From Eubacterium sp. (lineage in GTDB: Bacteria > Bacillota > Clostridia > Lachnospirales > Lachnospiraceae): a DNA stretch of 64,000 bases. The notes beneath the pieces are model-generated. The model did not search any database. It saw only the letters and a program-made list of their open reading frames with translations, and was not told the DNA's origin. Of this stretch, positions 15,761 to 22,334 are shown piece by piece. The DNA lies in the NCBI GenBank assembly GCA_017477505.1, contig JAFUVQ010000011.1, positions 1 to 64,000 on the forward strand. The letters are read 5' to 3'. Numbering within the stretch: position 1 is the first letter of the stretch; each line of letters opens with the position of its first letter. The translations under genes were made by a program, and so were the position numbers.

Positions 15761-15901
15761 TTTTACTCCTCCTTAGGTCTTGCAGGAACAATGTGTATTC
15801 CATTTTTTGAATAATGAATGATACCTATTGTGGTTGGATCGGGTAACTGCCAGTAACTAAGTGGTCAAAATGAATTTGTGAAAAAATCTTGACACTATCC
15901 T
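15761..15901. other. Short intergenic stretch, no gene seen
   Basis: Holds the ribosome binding site of the 91-residue gene and the outer part of the 48-base inverted-copy repeat; no coding remains recognised. Confidence 0.4.
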
Positions 15902-15937
15902 TTAATTTAGAGGTACACGAGTGGTTAACCACTTACG
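15890..15937 (+). repeat. Repeat R1, inverted copy at 19414-19454
   Basis: Reads GACACTAT then AGAGGTACACGAGTGG and ends with the 14-base palindrome AGTGGTTAACCACT plus TACGT. The reverse complement of 19414-19454 matches with one short gap. It overlaps the 3' end of the zinc-ribbon gene. Confidence 0.7.
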
Positions 15938-16009
15938 TATTGTCGCTGGAAATCCACATTTTTCACATATACCACTTGACATATCGCCACCACACCTCGG
16001 ACATTTCAT
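15902..16009 (-). CDS. 35-residue zinc-ribbon protein
   Basis: From an ATG at 16009, with GGGGTG upstream, the peptide reads MKCPRCGG and GICEKCGFP, two CxxC pairs 11 residues apart, then a basic tail RKWLTTRV. Two knuckles are enough to bind one zinc ion. It is upstream of the small acidic genes and in the same direction. The tail sequence is coded by repeat R1, and an inverted second copy of that tail exists 3.5 kb away without the zinc part. Confidence 0.55.
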   Translation of the reverse strand: MKCPRCGGDMSSGICEKCGFPATIRKWLTTRVPLN

Positions 16010-16108
16010 ATTGTTCACCCCATAATATAGAATCCAACAATTCCATCAACTATTGTTTTTGATTTTATCCACTAACTGTTCTAGTCTCTCTATTTGGTTA
16101 TATCCTGA

Positions 16109-17089
16109 TCACTCTACAAATGTATTTGCAACCAGTTTCTGCATTTCTTCCTTTACCCATTCCGGACCTGATACCTTCACTTTTCCTCCGAGTGCCACCA
16201 CCCATCCGAGGAACTGATCACTCACTGCTACATCTACTCTTACGGTGAAATATCCTTCACCTGCAGGTCTGAGGCGTACGTCCCTGCCGAACTGATCGAT
16301 GATCACGTTTGCCATCTCATCTTTACATTTAAGTGTTACTGTATGAACATCTCCTCCATACATTCTAAAACACTGTGCGTTAAGCTTTGTCTTATCATGC
16401 TTGTTTGCTTCTGTCTTACCCATACGCTTCTTTTCCAATACAGAGACATTACGCATCTTATCTACGCGGTAATGACGAATTTCTTTCTTATCATGGTCAT
16501 AAGCTATGAGATAATATCTTTCATCATCAAAATGGAGTGCCCACGGGCTAACTGTATAAAATGCACCGTCACGCCGAAACTCTTCTTCACCCTTTACGTT
16601 CCAGCTGAAATATCGGAACTCTATAGCCTTATTCTCACTCATAGCTGTATGGATTGCATCTATCGTGTAATAGATACTTTCATTCATATTTTTGACACGC
16701 CCCATAACCTTTACCTCTCGGTTAATAAGCTTGGCATCGTATGAACTGATGGACTTCTCCAGCTTCTGGATGAGTTCCCTTGTCTTCTTTTCTGAAATGA
16801 ACTTTGAAGACTGCACTGTATCCACCAGGAATTTTAGTTCTGCTATCTCAAAATCCCTGTTGGCACAGTAATAATATGTCTTCGGCCCTACACGTTTACT
16901 TTGTATTTCTATCCCAAAATCATCAAGAGCAGCCAGATCATCATAAACACTCTTCCTCTGCGCATCGATATCATGCCTGGCCAGTTCAGCTATGATTTCG
17001 GGCATGGAAAGAGCATGAGTTTCATCTGTCTGCTCTTGCATTATCCTTGCGAGATATAATAGTTTTAGTTTCTGATTATTTCGTCTCAT
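16109..17089 (-). CDS. WYL-domain transcriptional regulator
   Basis: 326 residues with an N-terminal winged helix (IIAELARHDIDAQRKSVYDDL, residues about 30-55) and a WYL domain at about 150-235 with SPWALHFDDERYYLIAYDHD and a following HYRVDKM. The C-terminal extension (WCX) ends with GGKVKVSGPEWV. Such regulators bind nucleic acid or nucleotide ligands through WYL and often control defence or DNA-damage genes in mobile regions. A GGGGG site precedes the ATG. Target unknown; nothing divergent is adjacent. Confidence 0.9.
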   Translation of the reverse strand: MRRNNQKLKLLYLARIMQEQTDETHALSMPEIIAELARHDIDAQRKSVYDDLAALDDFGIEIQSKRVGPKTYYYCANRDFEIAELKFLVDTVQSSKFISEKKTRELIQKLEKSISSYDAKLINREVKVMGRVKNMNESIYYTIDAIHTAMSENKAIEFRYFSWNVKGEEEFRRDGAFYTVSPWALHFDDERYYLIAYDHDKKEIRHYRVDKMRNVSVLEKKRMGKTEANKHDKTKLNAQCFRMYGGDVHTVTLKCKDEMANVIIDQFGRDVRLRPAGEGYFTVRVDVAVSDQFLGWVVALGGKVKVSGPEWVKEEMQKLVANTFVE

Positions 17090-17178
17090 AGGAAACTACC
17101 CCCTTACCCCATTTGCGTAGTTTATACCATGAATACTTTATCATATTTATGAGGAGTAATAAAGGGACATCAAGGATT

Positions 17179-17405
17179 GCCTCTAACTAGAATTTGTAAC
17201 CTATCTCATGGTCGAAAGAAGATTAACGAAGTTATAGACCCTCCGGTTTGTGAAACGGTGCCTGTGATAATTTTGGTATTAACTCGAAGAAAAAAGCATA
17301 TCATGACAGATGTTTTGCTATTCAGGATTACTCCGCTGCAATCGAGAAAATGCCACTTACAATTGTGGAGCTTGGATATCAGAGTTGCTGGTATGAGGGC
17401 GGGCA
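17179..17405 (+). pseudogene. Nitroreductase-family fragment, frameshifted
   Basis: On the plus strand one frame reads NEVIDPPVCETVPVIIL; after a frameshift near 17270 the next reads KKAYHDRCFAIQDYSAAIEK and LTIVELGYQSCWYEGGH. The second part is the FMN-binding core typical of nitroreductases (QDYSAAIExMxLxIxxLGYxSCWYEG). Both N- and C-terminal ends are missing. It points opposite to its neighbours. Confidence 0.65.
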
Positions 17406-17426
17406 TGCGAACAGTACTTTTATCAT
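17379..17426 (-). pseudogene. Start fragment of a low-molecular-weight phosphatase (copy 3)
   Basis: An ATG at 17426 gives MIKVLFAC, then unrelated residues and a stop. Only the first 24 bases match copies 1 and 2; beyond that the strand is the antisense of the nitroreductase fragment, so a sharp junction lies near 17402. Confidence 0.4.
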
Positions 17427-17464
17427 AATTACCTATCTCTATATGCCTTGATTATCGAGAGATA

Positions 17465-17734
17465 TTAGTATTTGCCTTCTTTAATTTTATACGCATCATG
17501 CTTCTTGATTTTTTTTACGGCTGATTTTAATGAAGCAGCATTGCACTGGTCATGATATTTTTTGACTTTTTTGCGATATTTGTGCTTGATATGACAAGAT
17601 TCAGAATCAGAAGATTTCTGAACAATCCAACAATGTTGAGTATTCTTGGATTGGAGTTCATACTGGTTTTTCTGGATACTTATTATTGTGAAGTAATCAG
17701 TGTCAATTTCCCGAGGAATTCTCTTTTTTGCCAT
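17465..17734 (-). CDS. Hypothetical basic protein, 89 residues
   Basis: A strong AAAGGAGG site precedes MAKKRIPREIDTDYF. The protein is rich in Lys and His (HKYRKKVKKYHDQCN, AVKKIKKHDAYKIK) and resembles no family I know; its character would suit nucleic-acid binding. Solitary, with no clear partner. Confidence 0.6.
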   Translation of the reverse strand: MAKKRIPREIDTDYFTIISIQKNQYELQSKNTQHCWIVQKSSDSESCHIKHKYRKKVKKYHDQCNAASLKSAVKKIKKHDAYKIKEGKY

Positions 17735-18080
17735 AATAAAAACCTCCTTTCCTGGAATATTTCTGTTTAGAAATAATCTATGAAAGAAGGCTTATGTAAG
17801 CTCTTCAGCAACGTAAATCTGTAATATTTGTAATATTACGGTGGGTTATGACTAACTTAGAGTTAGCAGAATAAATTGTATTTATTCCGCCCGGTGATTT
17901 ACTTCAGAAGCCTTTGCCTCTGGCCATGATTATATCAGTGATGATAATCACATATACCTGCCCCACAAGAATCTGTTATCATAATAAGAAACGCATTATG
18001 TCTTGCATTGGAATAGCAAATATACAGGTTAATTATACGATATATAATAGGGCTAATGCAAAAGTTTTTTTACCCTGCCT
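17735..18080. other. Gene-free stretch
   Basis: About 340 bases without a convincing gene on either strand. It contains the leader of the 89-residue gene and a small inverted motif TAATATT-TG-TAATATTA near 17820-17840. No terminator with a clear T-run was seen behind the SRAP gene. Confidence 0.4.
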
Positions 18081-18701
18081 TTATCCCTTCTCAGCTATAA
18101 CCTCAGTAACTGCCTCGTTAAGCAGCTCCTTCGGATCTGCCCCGATACGTATCCACTCCGAGGCAAGAGTCGAGGGAAGTATAAATGGCATACGGTCATG
18201 TATCCCGGATATTTCCTCGGTAGGTTCCTTGGTGAGTACCACGAATGTGGGGAAGTTATCTTCTATATGGTACAGTCCGCAGAGCCATGTTATACTCTCT
18301 CCCTTAGGCTGTATAATGTACCTATCTCCCACCTCGATACTACCATCGTACTTCTTATTGTGAGACCACTCAAAATAGTACAGAGCAGGTATTATGCATC
18401 TATGGTTAATCCAGTCTTCCTTGAACATAGGCTTTATACTGGCAGTTTCTGTACGGGCATTAAGAAGGATTTTCCCTCCCTTATATGGATTTGTATACCC
18501 CCAACGCATAGGGTACACCGTCTCCTCCCCGTCAGGGTTAGGAGCAAGGATTGGTACGACGTCCGTAGGGCGTACTTCTCCCTCGGTCTTAAGAGGGCTG
18601 CGGACTATGTTGAATCTCCTTGTTAGAGAGGATTCTTTTGCAGCAAGGATGATCTCCTCTAATCTAGGCACAGATGAAGATAAATAATATCGTGTACACA
18701 T
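18081..18701 (-). CDS. SOS response-associated peptidase family protein (SRAP, YedK/HMCES-like)
   Basis: 206 residues starting Met-Cys, with Cys2 as the residue that forms a thiazolidine crosslink to abasic sites in single-stranded DNA in YedK and HMCES. Other family marks are RPTDVVPIL, MRWGYTNP, LNARTETA, RCIIPALYYFEW and HDRMPFILP; Glu in YFEW and His in IHDRMP correspond to the active-site pair. Slightly shorter than usual. The coiled-coil gene just upstream (27-base gap) is probably cotranscribed. Confidence 0.9.
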   Translation of the reverse strand: MCTRYYLSSSVPRLEEIILAAKESSLTRRFNIVRSPLKTEGEVRPTDVVPILAPNPDGEETVYPMRWGYTNPYKGGKILLNARTETASIKPMFKEDWINHRCIIPALYYFEWSHNKKYDGSIEVGDRYIIQPKGESITWLCGLYHIEDNFPTFVVLTKEPTEEISGIHDRMPFILPSTLASEWIRIGADPKELLNEAVTEVIAEKG

Positions 18702-18728
18702 ACAATACGTTTCCTTCCAAAATACGTT

Positions 18729-19061
18729 TCAAAAGAGGGACTCAGTGGGAAGTGTTTGTAATATTTCTAACATACTATGTGAACCTCCCGAATCCAATGT
18801 ATAATCCCTTATAATATCCTCTAATGCTTCCAGATACCCCTGCTGGTATGTATTCAGTTCTTTTTCAAGAGCAACCGTTTCCTCTGCTATGGTCTTTTCA
18901 AAAGCTGATAATTCGGGCAAATAAGGATGGGTACTTGCACCTTTGGAAATTAGCTCCCTTATTTCCTTCAAAAGAGTATTTGTACTTTGTATCTGCTCTT
19001 TTAGTTCGGTTATTCTATTTTGGGCGTATGTTGGCTCTTTCCTAAGTATTATCTGCTGCAT
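18729..19061 (-). CDS. Coiled-coil hypothetical protein, 110 residues
   Basis: Start set at 19061 because GAAGGAAAGAGT is well spaced before that ATG; the longer frame from 19085 lacks a site. The protein is mostly helical, with ELKEQIQSTNTLLKEIREL and KTIAEETVALEKELNTYQ making a likely coiled-coil hairpin. No known domain. Phage-like recombination or packaging accessory proteins can look like this, but that is only an impression. Confidence 0.6.
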   Translation of the reverse strand: MQQIILRKEPTYAQNRITELKEQIQSTNTLLKEIRELISKGASTHPYLPELSAFEKTIAEETVALEKELNTYQQGYLEALEDIIRDYTLDSGGSHSMLEILQTLPTESLF

Positions 19062-19084
19062 ACTCTTTCCTTCTCTACTTTCCA

Positions 19085-19113
19085 TTGTATTTATGAAAAT
19101 ACTGTGGTATTAT
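19085..19113 (+). promoter_or_regulatory. Promoter of the candidate antitoxin RNA
   Basis: TTGTAT (19085-19090), a 17-base spacer and TATTAT (19108-19113) preceded by TGTGG. It points toward the shared terminator at 19170-19214 and would start a short RNA near 19120. Confidence 0.5.
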
Positions 19114-19119
19114 GATGCT

Positions 19120-19217
19120 ACAAAGAAGGTGCTACCGATAGACGGTTAGTCCTTAAGTTTATTGGTTATAAAAACAACCGCTTATTTCTTGTCAGGACGT
19201 GGGCGGTTGTTTTTATG
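19120..19217 (+). ncRNA. Candidate antisense RNA of a type I toxin-antitoxin locus
   Basis: A promoter at 19085-19113 and a terminator ending near 19217 define an RNA of about 95 nt without a coding frame. Its last 36 nt are complementary to the 3' end of the toxin mRNA. Its 5' part (GGTGCTACCGATAGACGG, TTAGTCCTT) closely resembles the 5' leader of the toxin mRNA (GGTGTTACC..GGCGGTCAGTCCTT), an inverted duplication at DNA level. Layout agrees with known type I antitoxins; no member of Rfam could be checked. Confidence 0.5.
19170..19214. terminator. Bidirectional terminator shared by toxin mRNA and antisense RNA
   Basis: Perfect 12-base arms AAAAACAACCGC (19170-19181) and GCGGTTGTTTTT (19203-19214), with T-rich ends on both strands. 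Confidence 0.85.
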
Positions 19218-19280
19218 TTCAGATACAAGATCAATCAGTAACTTTGCAATATAATATATTGCTGCCATGATATGATTCAT
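19182..19280 (-). CDS. 32-residue candidate type I toxin peptide
   Basis: From an ATG at 19280, with AAGGAGGGCAG seven bases upstream, the peptide reads MNHIMAAIYYIAKLLIDLV followed by the charged tail SEHKNNRPRPDKK: one short hydrophobic helix and a basic end, as in Fst, TxpA or BsrG toxins. The leader GCCCTTC can pair with the Shine-Dalgarno GGAGGGC, hiding it. The stop codon lies within the terminator hairpin. A TGTACA-N17-TATAAT promoter lies upstream (19376-19404). Small size and terminator overlap are typical of this class; toxicity is not shown by sequence. Confidence 0.6.
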   Translation of the reverse strand: MNHIMAAIYYIAKLLIDLVSEHKNNRPRPDKK

Positions 19281-19375
19281 ATCGACTGCCCTCCTTTCTG
19301 AAGGGCATTCACATAAGCCCTTCCATGATGAAGGACTGACCGCCTACCGTATATGTTGGTAACACCTATACAGCC

Positions 19376-19404
19376 ATTATAACACGCCTATATATGGGTG
19401 TACA
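19376..19404 (-). promoter_or_regulatory. Promoter of the candidate toxin mRNA
   Basis: TGTACA (19404-19399), a 17-base spacer and TATAAT (19381-19376) on the minus strand, giving a leader of about 90 nt before the toxin ATG. Confidence 0.6.
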
Positions 19405-19413
19405 TAAAAAGAG

Positions 19414-19454
19414 ACGTAAGCGGTAAACCACTCGTGTACTTCTAAAATAGTGCC
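19414..19454 (+). repeat. Repeat R1, inverted copy
   Basis: Plus strand ACGTAAGCGGTAAACCACTC and onward to ATAGTGCC is the reverse complement of 15890-15937 with a few differences. In plus sense it reads TTRVLLK-stop, the tail of the zinc-ribbon gene, but no zinc-binding part precedes it. Confidence 0.7.
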
Positions 19455-19479
19455 ACCCCCGAAGGGATGACTGTGAAAG

Positions 19480-19821
19480 TTACTTATTGATTTGTTTTCG
19501 ACAGCTGTTAGGTAAGGCTGTTGACCATGGCACTAAATCTTTTATGTATGTCTCAAGAGCATCATCCTGATATTTCAGGATTTCTTCAAGTACATTTTTA
19601 AAATACTCATATAGCTTTAATCCGTTTGCCTTTGCTGTCTCAGGAATACTGTAGAGTATTGCACTTGCTTCAGAACCATTCTTGGAATCAATGATGTGCC
19701 AGCTATGTTTTCCAACGCAGAACGCTCTGATGGTCTGTTCTGCGTCATTGTTATCTAGAGGAATAATAGCATTATCAAGGGACTTCCTTAGATATGATTC
19801 CTGATTAACTGCATATCCGTA
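19480..19821 (-). pseudogene. IS66-family transposase, C-terminal fragment
   Basis: One frame of about 113 residues reads GYAVNQESYLRKSLDNAIIP, LDNNDAEQTIRAFCVGKHSW and ETAKANGLKLYEYFKNVLEE. This is the DDE-end of IS66 transposases (TnpC), including the DNNxAE(R/Q)xIR catalytic Glu segment. The N-terminal three quarters are missing and a stop lies just before GYAV. No terminal inverted repeat was identified. Confidence 0.85.
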
Positions 19822-19824
19822 TCA

Positions 19825-19966
19825 TCGTCGTAATCATATTGGACTAGAATAATCTTGTCCACGTCACCAATTTTTAACTACTGTAATTTTATTTACTATA
19901 TTTGGCTGAAGACTGAACAGTAACACAGCCTACGCTACCGCCATACAATATGATTTTATTCTCGAC
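19825..19966. other. Short stretch without gene between IS66 fragment and terminator
   Basis: No reading frame of note. The sequence directly upstream of the IS66 fragment does not continue the transposase in any frame. Confidence 0.4.
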
Positions 19967-20004
19967 ATAAAAAAAGCAGAGCGAGTACAAAACTCTTCTC
20001 TGCT
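19967..20004 (-). terminator. Terminator of the glutaredoxin unit
   Basis: AGCAGAG and CTCTGCT arms (20004-19998 and 19981-19975) followed by TTTTTTT on the minus strand. Confidence 0.8.
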
Positions 20005-20095
20005 ATACAAATCTACATTTTAATGATATCAGCTATAAAAATATTATTTTTCGGATTTTTTTGGATTTCTATTTAACCTATTATTATTCATCATC

Positions 20096-20335
20096 TTATA
20101 TCTCCGGATTTGCCCTCAACCACTCTACAATATCATCACTTTCATACATTGGTTTACCATCAATAAATAGGCATGGCACCTGCTGCTTGCCACCCACTCT
20201 GATAAGCTCCTGACGGTCTTCCTCATTCTTATGAATGTTATGATACTCTATATCTGTACGACCACTCGCTTCAATCTCATTTATTACCTTCCGACAATAT
20301 GGGCAAGTATCAAACATATATAACTTTAATTCCAT
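20096..20335 (-). CDS. Glutaredoxin
   Basis: 79 residues with the redox motif CPYC at about 11-14 (MFDTCPYCRKV), the cis-Pro loop GGKQQVPCLFIDG and the final ESDDIVEWL helix, all as in the one-domain glutaredoxin/GST-N family. It reduces disulfides or glutathione-type adducts in the cytosol. A Cys after the cis-Pro (VPC) is common in this clostridial group. AGGAGA precedes the ATG; the next gene upstream is 48 bases away and probably in the same unit. Confidence 0.9.
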   Translation of the reverse strand: MELKLYMFDTCPYCRKVINEIEASGRTDIEYHNIHKNEEDRQELIRVGGKQQVPCLFIDGKPMYESDDIVEWLRANPEI

Positions 20336-20383
20336 AAAAATTCTCTCCTGTAACTAATAAAACACACTTCGTTACATGAATAA

Positions 20384-20575
20384 TTACCGATATTCCGCAG
20401 TAATATCCATAAAGTTTCTTGTTCCGTTAATATACTCCTGATATACATGCATCGGATCCTGATTCCGGTACATTGTACATATTCCACAGCTATCGCAATC
20501 ACTTATACATCTGAAACGATTTCTTATATATTCTTCTCGTTCCTCTTTTGTTGAATTCTCAATATCAGGAATCAT
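20384..20575 (-). CDS. Cys-rich hypothetical protein, 63 residues
   Basis: The centre has FRCISDCDSCGIC, four cysteines in a CxxxCxxCxxC arrangement that could bind zinc or an iron-sulfur cluster, followed by YQEYINGTRNFMDITAEYR. I have seen this short family in Lachnospiraceae without a known role. Probably cotranscribed with glutaredoxin. The stretch upstream (20579-20736) is a related-looking broken gene tail ending YQPYIDGEKEL..INAEYI. Confidence 0.6.
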   Translation of the reverse strand: MIPDIENSTKEEREEYIRNRFRCISDCDSCGICTMYRNQDPMHVYQEYINGTRNFMDITAEYR

Positions 20576-20578
20576 AGG

Positions 20579-20736
20579 CTATCCTTTAACCCTTCCAGCT
20601 ATATACTCAGCATTTATCTCTCGGAGTTCCTTCTCGCCATCTATATAAGGCTGGTAAACAGTAACAGGAAGAGTTTTTCCTTACTTTTTGCCTGCTGCAT
20701 ATCCTCATTAAGACCTATGAACCTGCTTTTGTGCAT
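20579..20736 (-). pseudogene. Broken small gene with a frameshift
   Basis: From an ATG at 20736 the frame reads MHKSRFIGLNEDMQQAKSKE, then after a shift continues LPVTVYQPYIDGEKELREI to a stop at 20579, two bases before the next gene's start region. The tail resembles the end of the 63-residue neighbour. The start overlaps copy D of the GATGCAC repeat (20721-20746). Confidence 0.4.
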
Positions 20737-20746
20737 CGTATTGGTC
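20721..20746 (-). repeat. GATGCACC short repeat, copy D
   Basis: Minus strand GACCAATACGATGCACAAAAG shares 15 consecutive bases (ACCAATACGATGCAC) with copy B; in one frame it reads DQYDAQKQVHRS. Confidence 0.6.
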
Positions 20747-20801
20747 AAACAAATTCAAGAATATATCCAAAATTATTGTAAACTATTTTGATGAATCCTG
20801 A

Positions 20802-20918
20802 TATAATTATATATGCTGGCAGCTAGGACCGTTTACTTCATACTTGTCTACCGAGTGTCGTGTTACTTCGGTAACCGGCCAAATGGAAGGCTGATTGAAT
20901 GATCCAATTCGCCAGCAT
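20802..20918 (+). ncRNA. Candidate structured RNA with its own promoter
   Basis: An extended -10 (TGATATAAT, ending at 20807) is followed six bases on by ATGCTGGC (20813-20820), which pairs exactly with GCCAGCAT at 20911-20918. Inside are TACCGA/TCGGTA arms and, nested, GTTAC-TTCG-GTAAC, a C(UUCG)G tetraloop hairpin on the plus strand. There is no reading frame. The 106-nt unit is more GC-rich than its surroundings. It does not fit any riboswitch I can recall, and no T-rich terminator follows, so it might instead be a mobile-element end. Confidence 0.45.
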
Positions 20919-20954
20919 TTATCATATGTAAAACCGTACCGGAATATCTGAATC

Positions 20955-21800
20955 TCATTTCAAAATAAGATCCCTGCTAAATACTGAAAGCTTTCTTGCA
21001 AGGCGAATATCCTTAGAACGTTTTGATGATTTAGCAACCTTGCACTTATAGAAATATTCACCGGTTATATTCTTTACTGAATCATCAGTTGCAAGGAAGA
21101 TTGCAGTTCTTGCCCCTTCTTCAGGAGTTTGGAAAAATGGTTTCAACATTCCTGTTATGGTCTTACCAAATCCGGTATCTCTGTCGATTCCGATATTAGT
21201 TGCAACAGCTCCCGGATGACAACAGTTAACTGTTATTCCTCTCTTTGCAGTACGTCTTGCAAGCTCCCTTGTATATAATACATTAGCAAGCTTACTTTGA
21301 GAATAAGCCTTCACAACATTGAATCCATGAATCAGATTGATATCTTCAAAATGTATTCTGCCGGTTTTGTGCGCTCCGGAAGCCACAATTACTATTCTTG
21401 ACCCTTTCCCCATCTTACTTAGCAAAAGCTCTGTCAGAAGAAAATGGCCTATATGATTGATTCCAAACTGCCTTTCCAGGCCTTCCTTCGTCTCCTGCCG
21501 GTCTAATGAAATAAAGCCTGCATTATTTACAAGAATATCTATTCTTTCATACTCACTTTTTACCCGCTTTGCAAACTGTCTGATAGAATCATAATCACCC
21601 AGATCACAAATGATCAGTTCCAGAGACCTACCCTCTTTTTTCATTAACTCCGAGAGAGCTTTCTCTCCTCTCTCTTTATCTCTGCAAAGCATTATAACTT
21701 TTGCCCCAAGATCACTTAACGCTGCCGTAGTCGCCATTCCCATACCGGAATTAGCTCCTGTAACTATGGCCACTTTACCTTCCAGATAGCGTCCCTTCAT
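20955..21800 (-). CDS. Short-chain dehydrogenase/reductase, retinol-dehydrogenase-like
   Basis: Classical SDR features are present: the NAD(P) motif TGANSGMG near the N-terminus, LVNNAGF, catalytic Ser in IVASGAH and YSQSK as the active-site Tyr-Lys, then HPGAVATN. An Arg after the second strand (CRDKER) suggests NADPH use. Start set at 21800, ATGAAGGGACGC; a TTG at 21827 in the same frame overlaps the end of the pncA fragment and is a weaker choice. Substrate unknown; likely a small carbonyl or alcohol. A C-terminal basic extension of about 25 residues is present. Confidence 0.85.
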   Translation of the reverse strand: MKGRYLEGKVAIVTGANSGMGMATTAALSDLGAKVIMLCRDKERGEKALSELMKKEGRSLELIICDLGDYDSIRQFAKRVKSEYERIDILVNNAGFISLDRQETKEGLERQFGINHIGHFLLTELLLSKMGKGSRIVIVASGAHKTGRIHFEDINLIHGFNVVKAYSQSKLANVLYTRELARRTAKRGITVNCCHPGAVATNIGIDRDTGFGKTITGMLKPFFQTPEEGARTAIFLATDDSVKNITGEYFYKCKVAKSSKRSKDIRLARKLSVFSRDLILK

Positions 21801-21823
21801 ACGATTCGTAGAATAGTTTTTAT

Positions 21824-21982
21824 TCAATGTTTTTTACCTCGTAAAAATGATTTCGTCTCCATTTTTCTGTACTCTTCTATTTTTTTCTTTACATTCTCCA
21901 GAATACCGACTGCTTCTTTTGTACCAAGGCTTCCGTCCACAAAATCCTTCTGCATATCAACTACAATAAGTGTCTTTTTCAT
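21824..21982 (-). pseudogene. pncA: Nicotinamidase/isochorismatase-family gene, 5' part only
   Basis: From an ATG at 21982 the frame reads KKTLIVVDMQKDFVDGSLG and KEAVGILENVKKKIEEY, the start of cysteine hydrolases such as nicotinamidase, with the catalytic Asp in VVDMQKDF. After about 43 residues a frameshift occurs (next frame NGDEIIFTR, then stop). The catalytic Lys and Cys regions are missing, replaced by the SDR gene. A clear deletion remnant. Confidence 0.75.
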
Positions 21983-22089
21983 CTTTCAGTTTCGGTTCGT
22001 AATTTTCCGTAAACAACTCCTCTTAAGCTATATTACCAAAATCACCCTTCATTTCAACTGTTTTATGAATAAAGCACGTCAGGCTCAAG

Positions 22090-22121
22090 AAAAGTACCGG
22101 TCATAATACACTGACCGGTAC
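22090..22121 (-). terminator. Terminator behind the HTH gene
   Basis: GTACCGGTCA and TGACCGGTAC arms, fully complementary, with an eight-base loop, followed by TTTTCTT on the minus strand. Confidence 0.8.
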
Positions 22122-22133
22122 CTTCACTTTACT

Positions 22134-22328
22134 TTATTCTTCCCAAAAAAGCTCATCAAGAGTTTTTCCCAATACCTTACAGATTGCGACGCAAAGATTA
22201 ATAGTCGGATTATAATCACCCTTCTCAACAGCACTTATAGTCTGTCTCGAGACGCCCACTTTCTTTGCAAGGTCGTCCTGTGACATATCAAGACCGGCTC
22301 TCGCAGCTTTTAGTCTTAAATTCTTCAT
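22134..22328 (-). CDS. HTH-type (Xre/YozG-like) transcriptional regulator
   Basis: 64 residues that are almost entirely a Cro/CI helix-turn-helix: ARAGLDMSQDDLAKKVGVSR, QTISAVEKGDYNPTINLCVA. Stand-alone versions such as YozG commonly repress their own operon with a partner membrane protein. It begins seven bases after the end of the membrane-protein gene. A 14-base palindrome in the shared promoter region (22972-22985) is a plausible operator. Confidence 0.9.
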   Translation of the reverse strand: MKNLRLKAARAGLDMSQDDLAKKVGVSRQTISAVEKGDYNPTINLCVAICKVLGKTLDELFWEE

Positions 22329-22334
22329 ATCACA

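Noticed and set aside
17206..17406. Minus-strand frame of 66 codons
   Set aside because: Antisense to the nitroreductase remnant, which has the recognisable motif; begins in the phosphatase fragment junction.
12121..20950. Integron-type attC sites between the small genes
   Set aside because: No RYYYAAC/GTTRRRY box pairs were found around the repeats, and no integrase gene is in the window.
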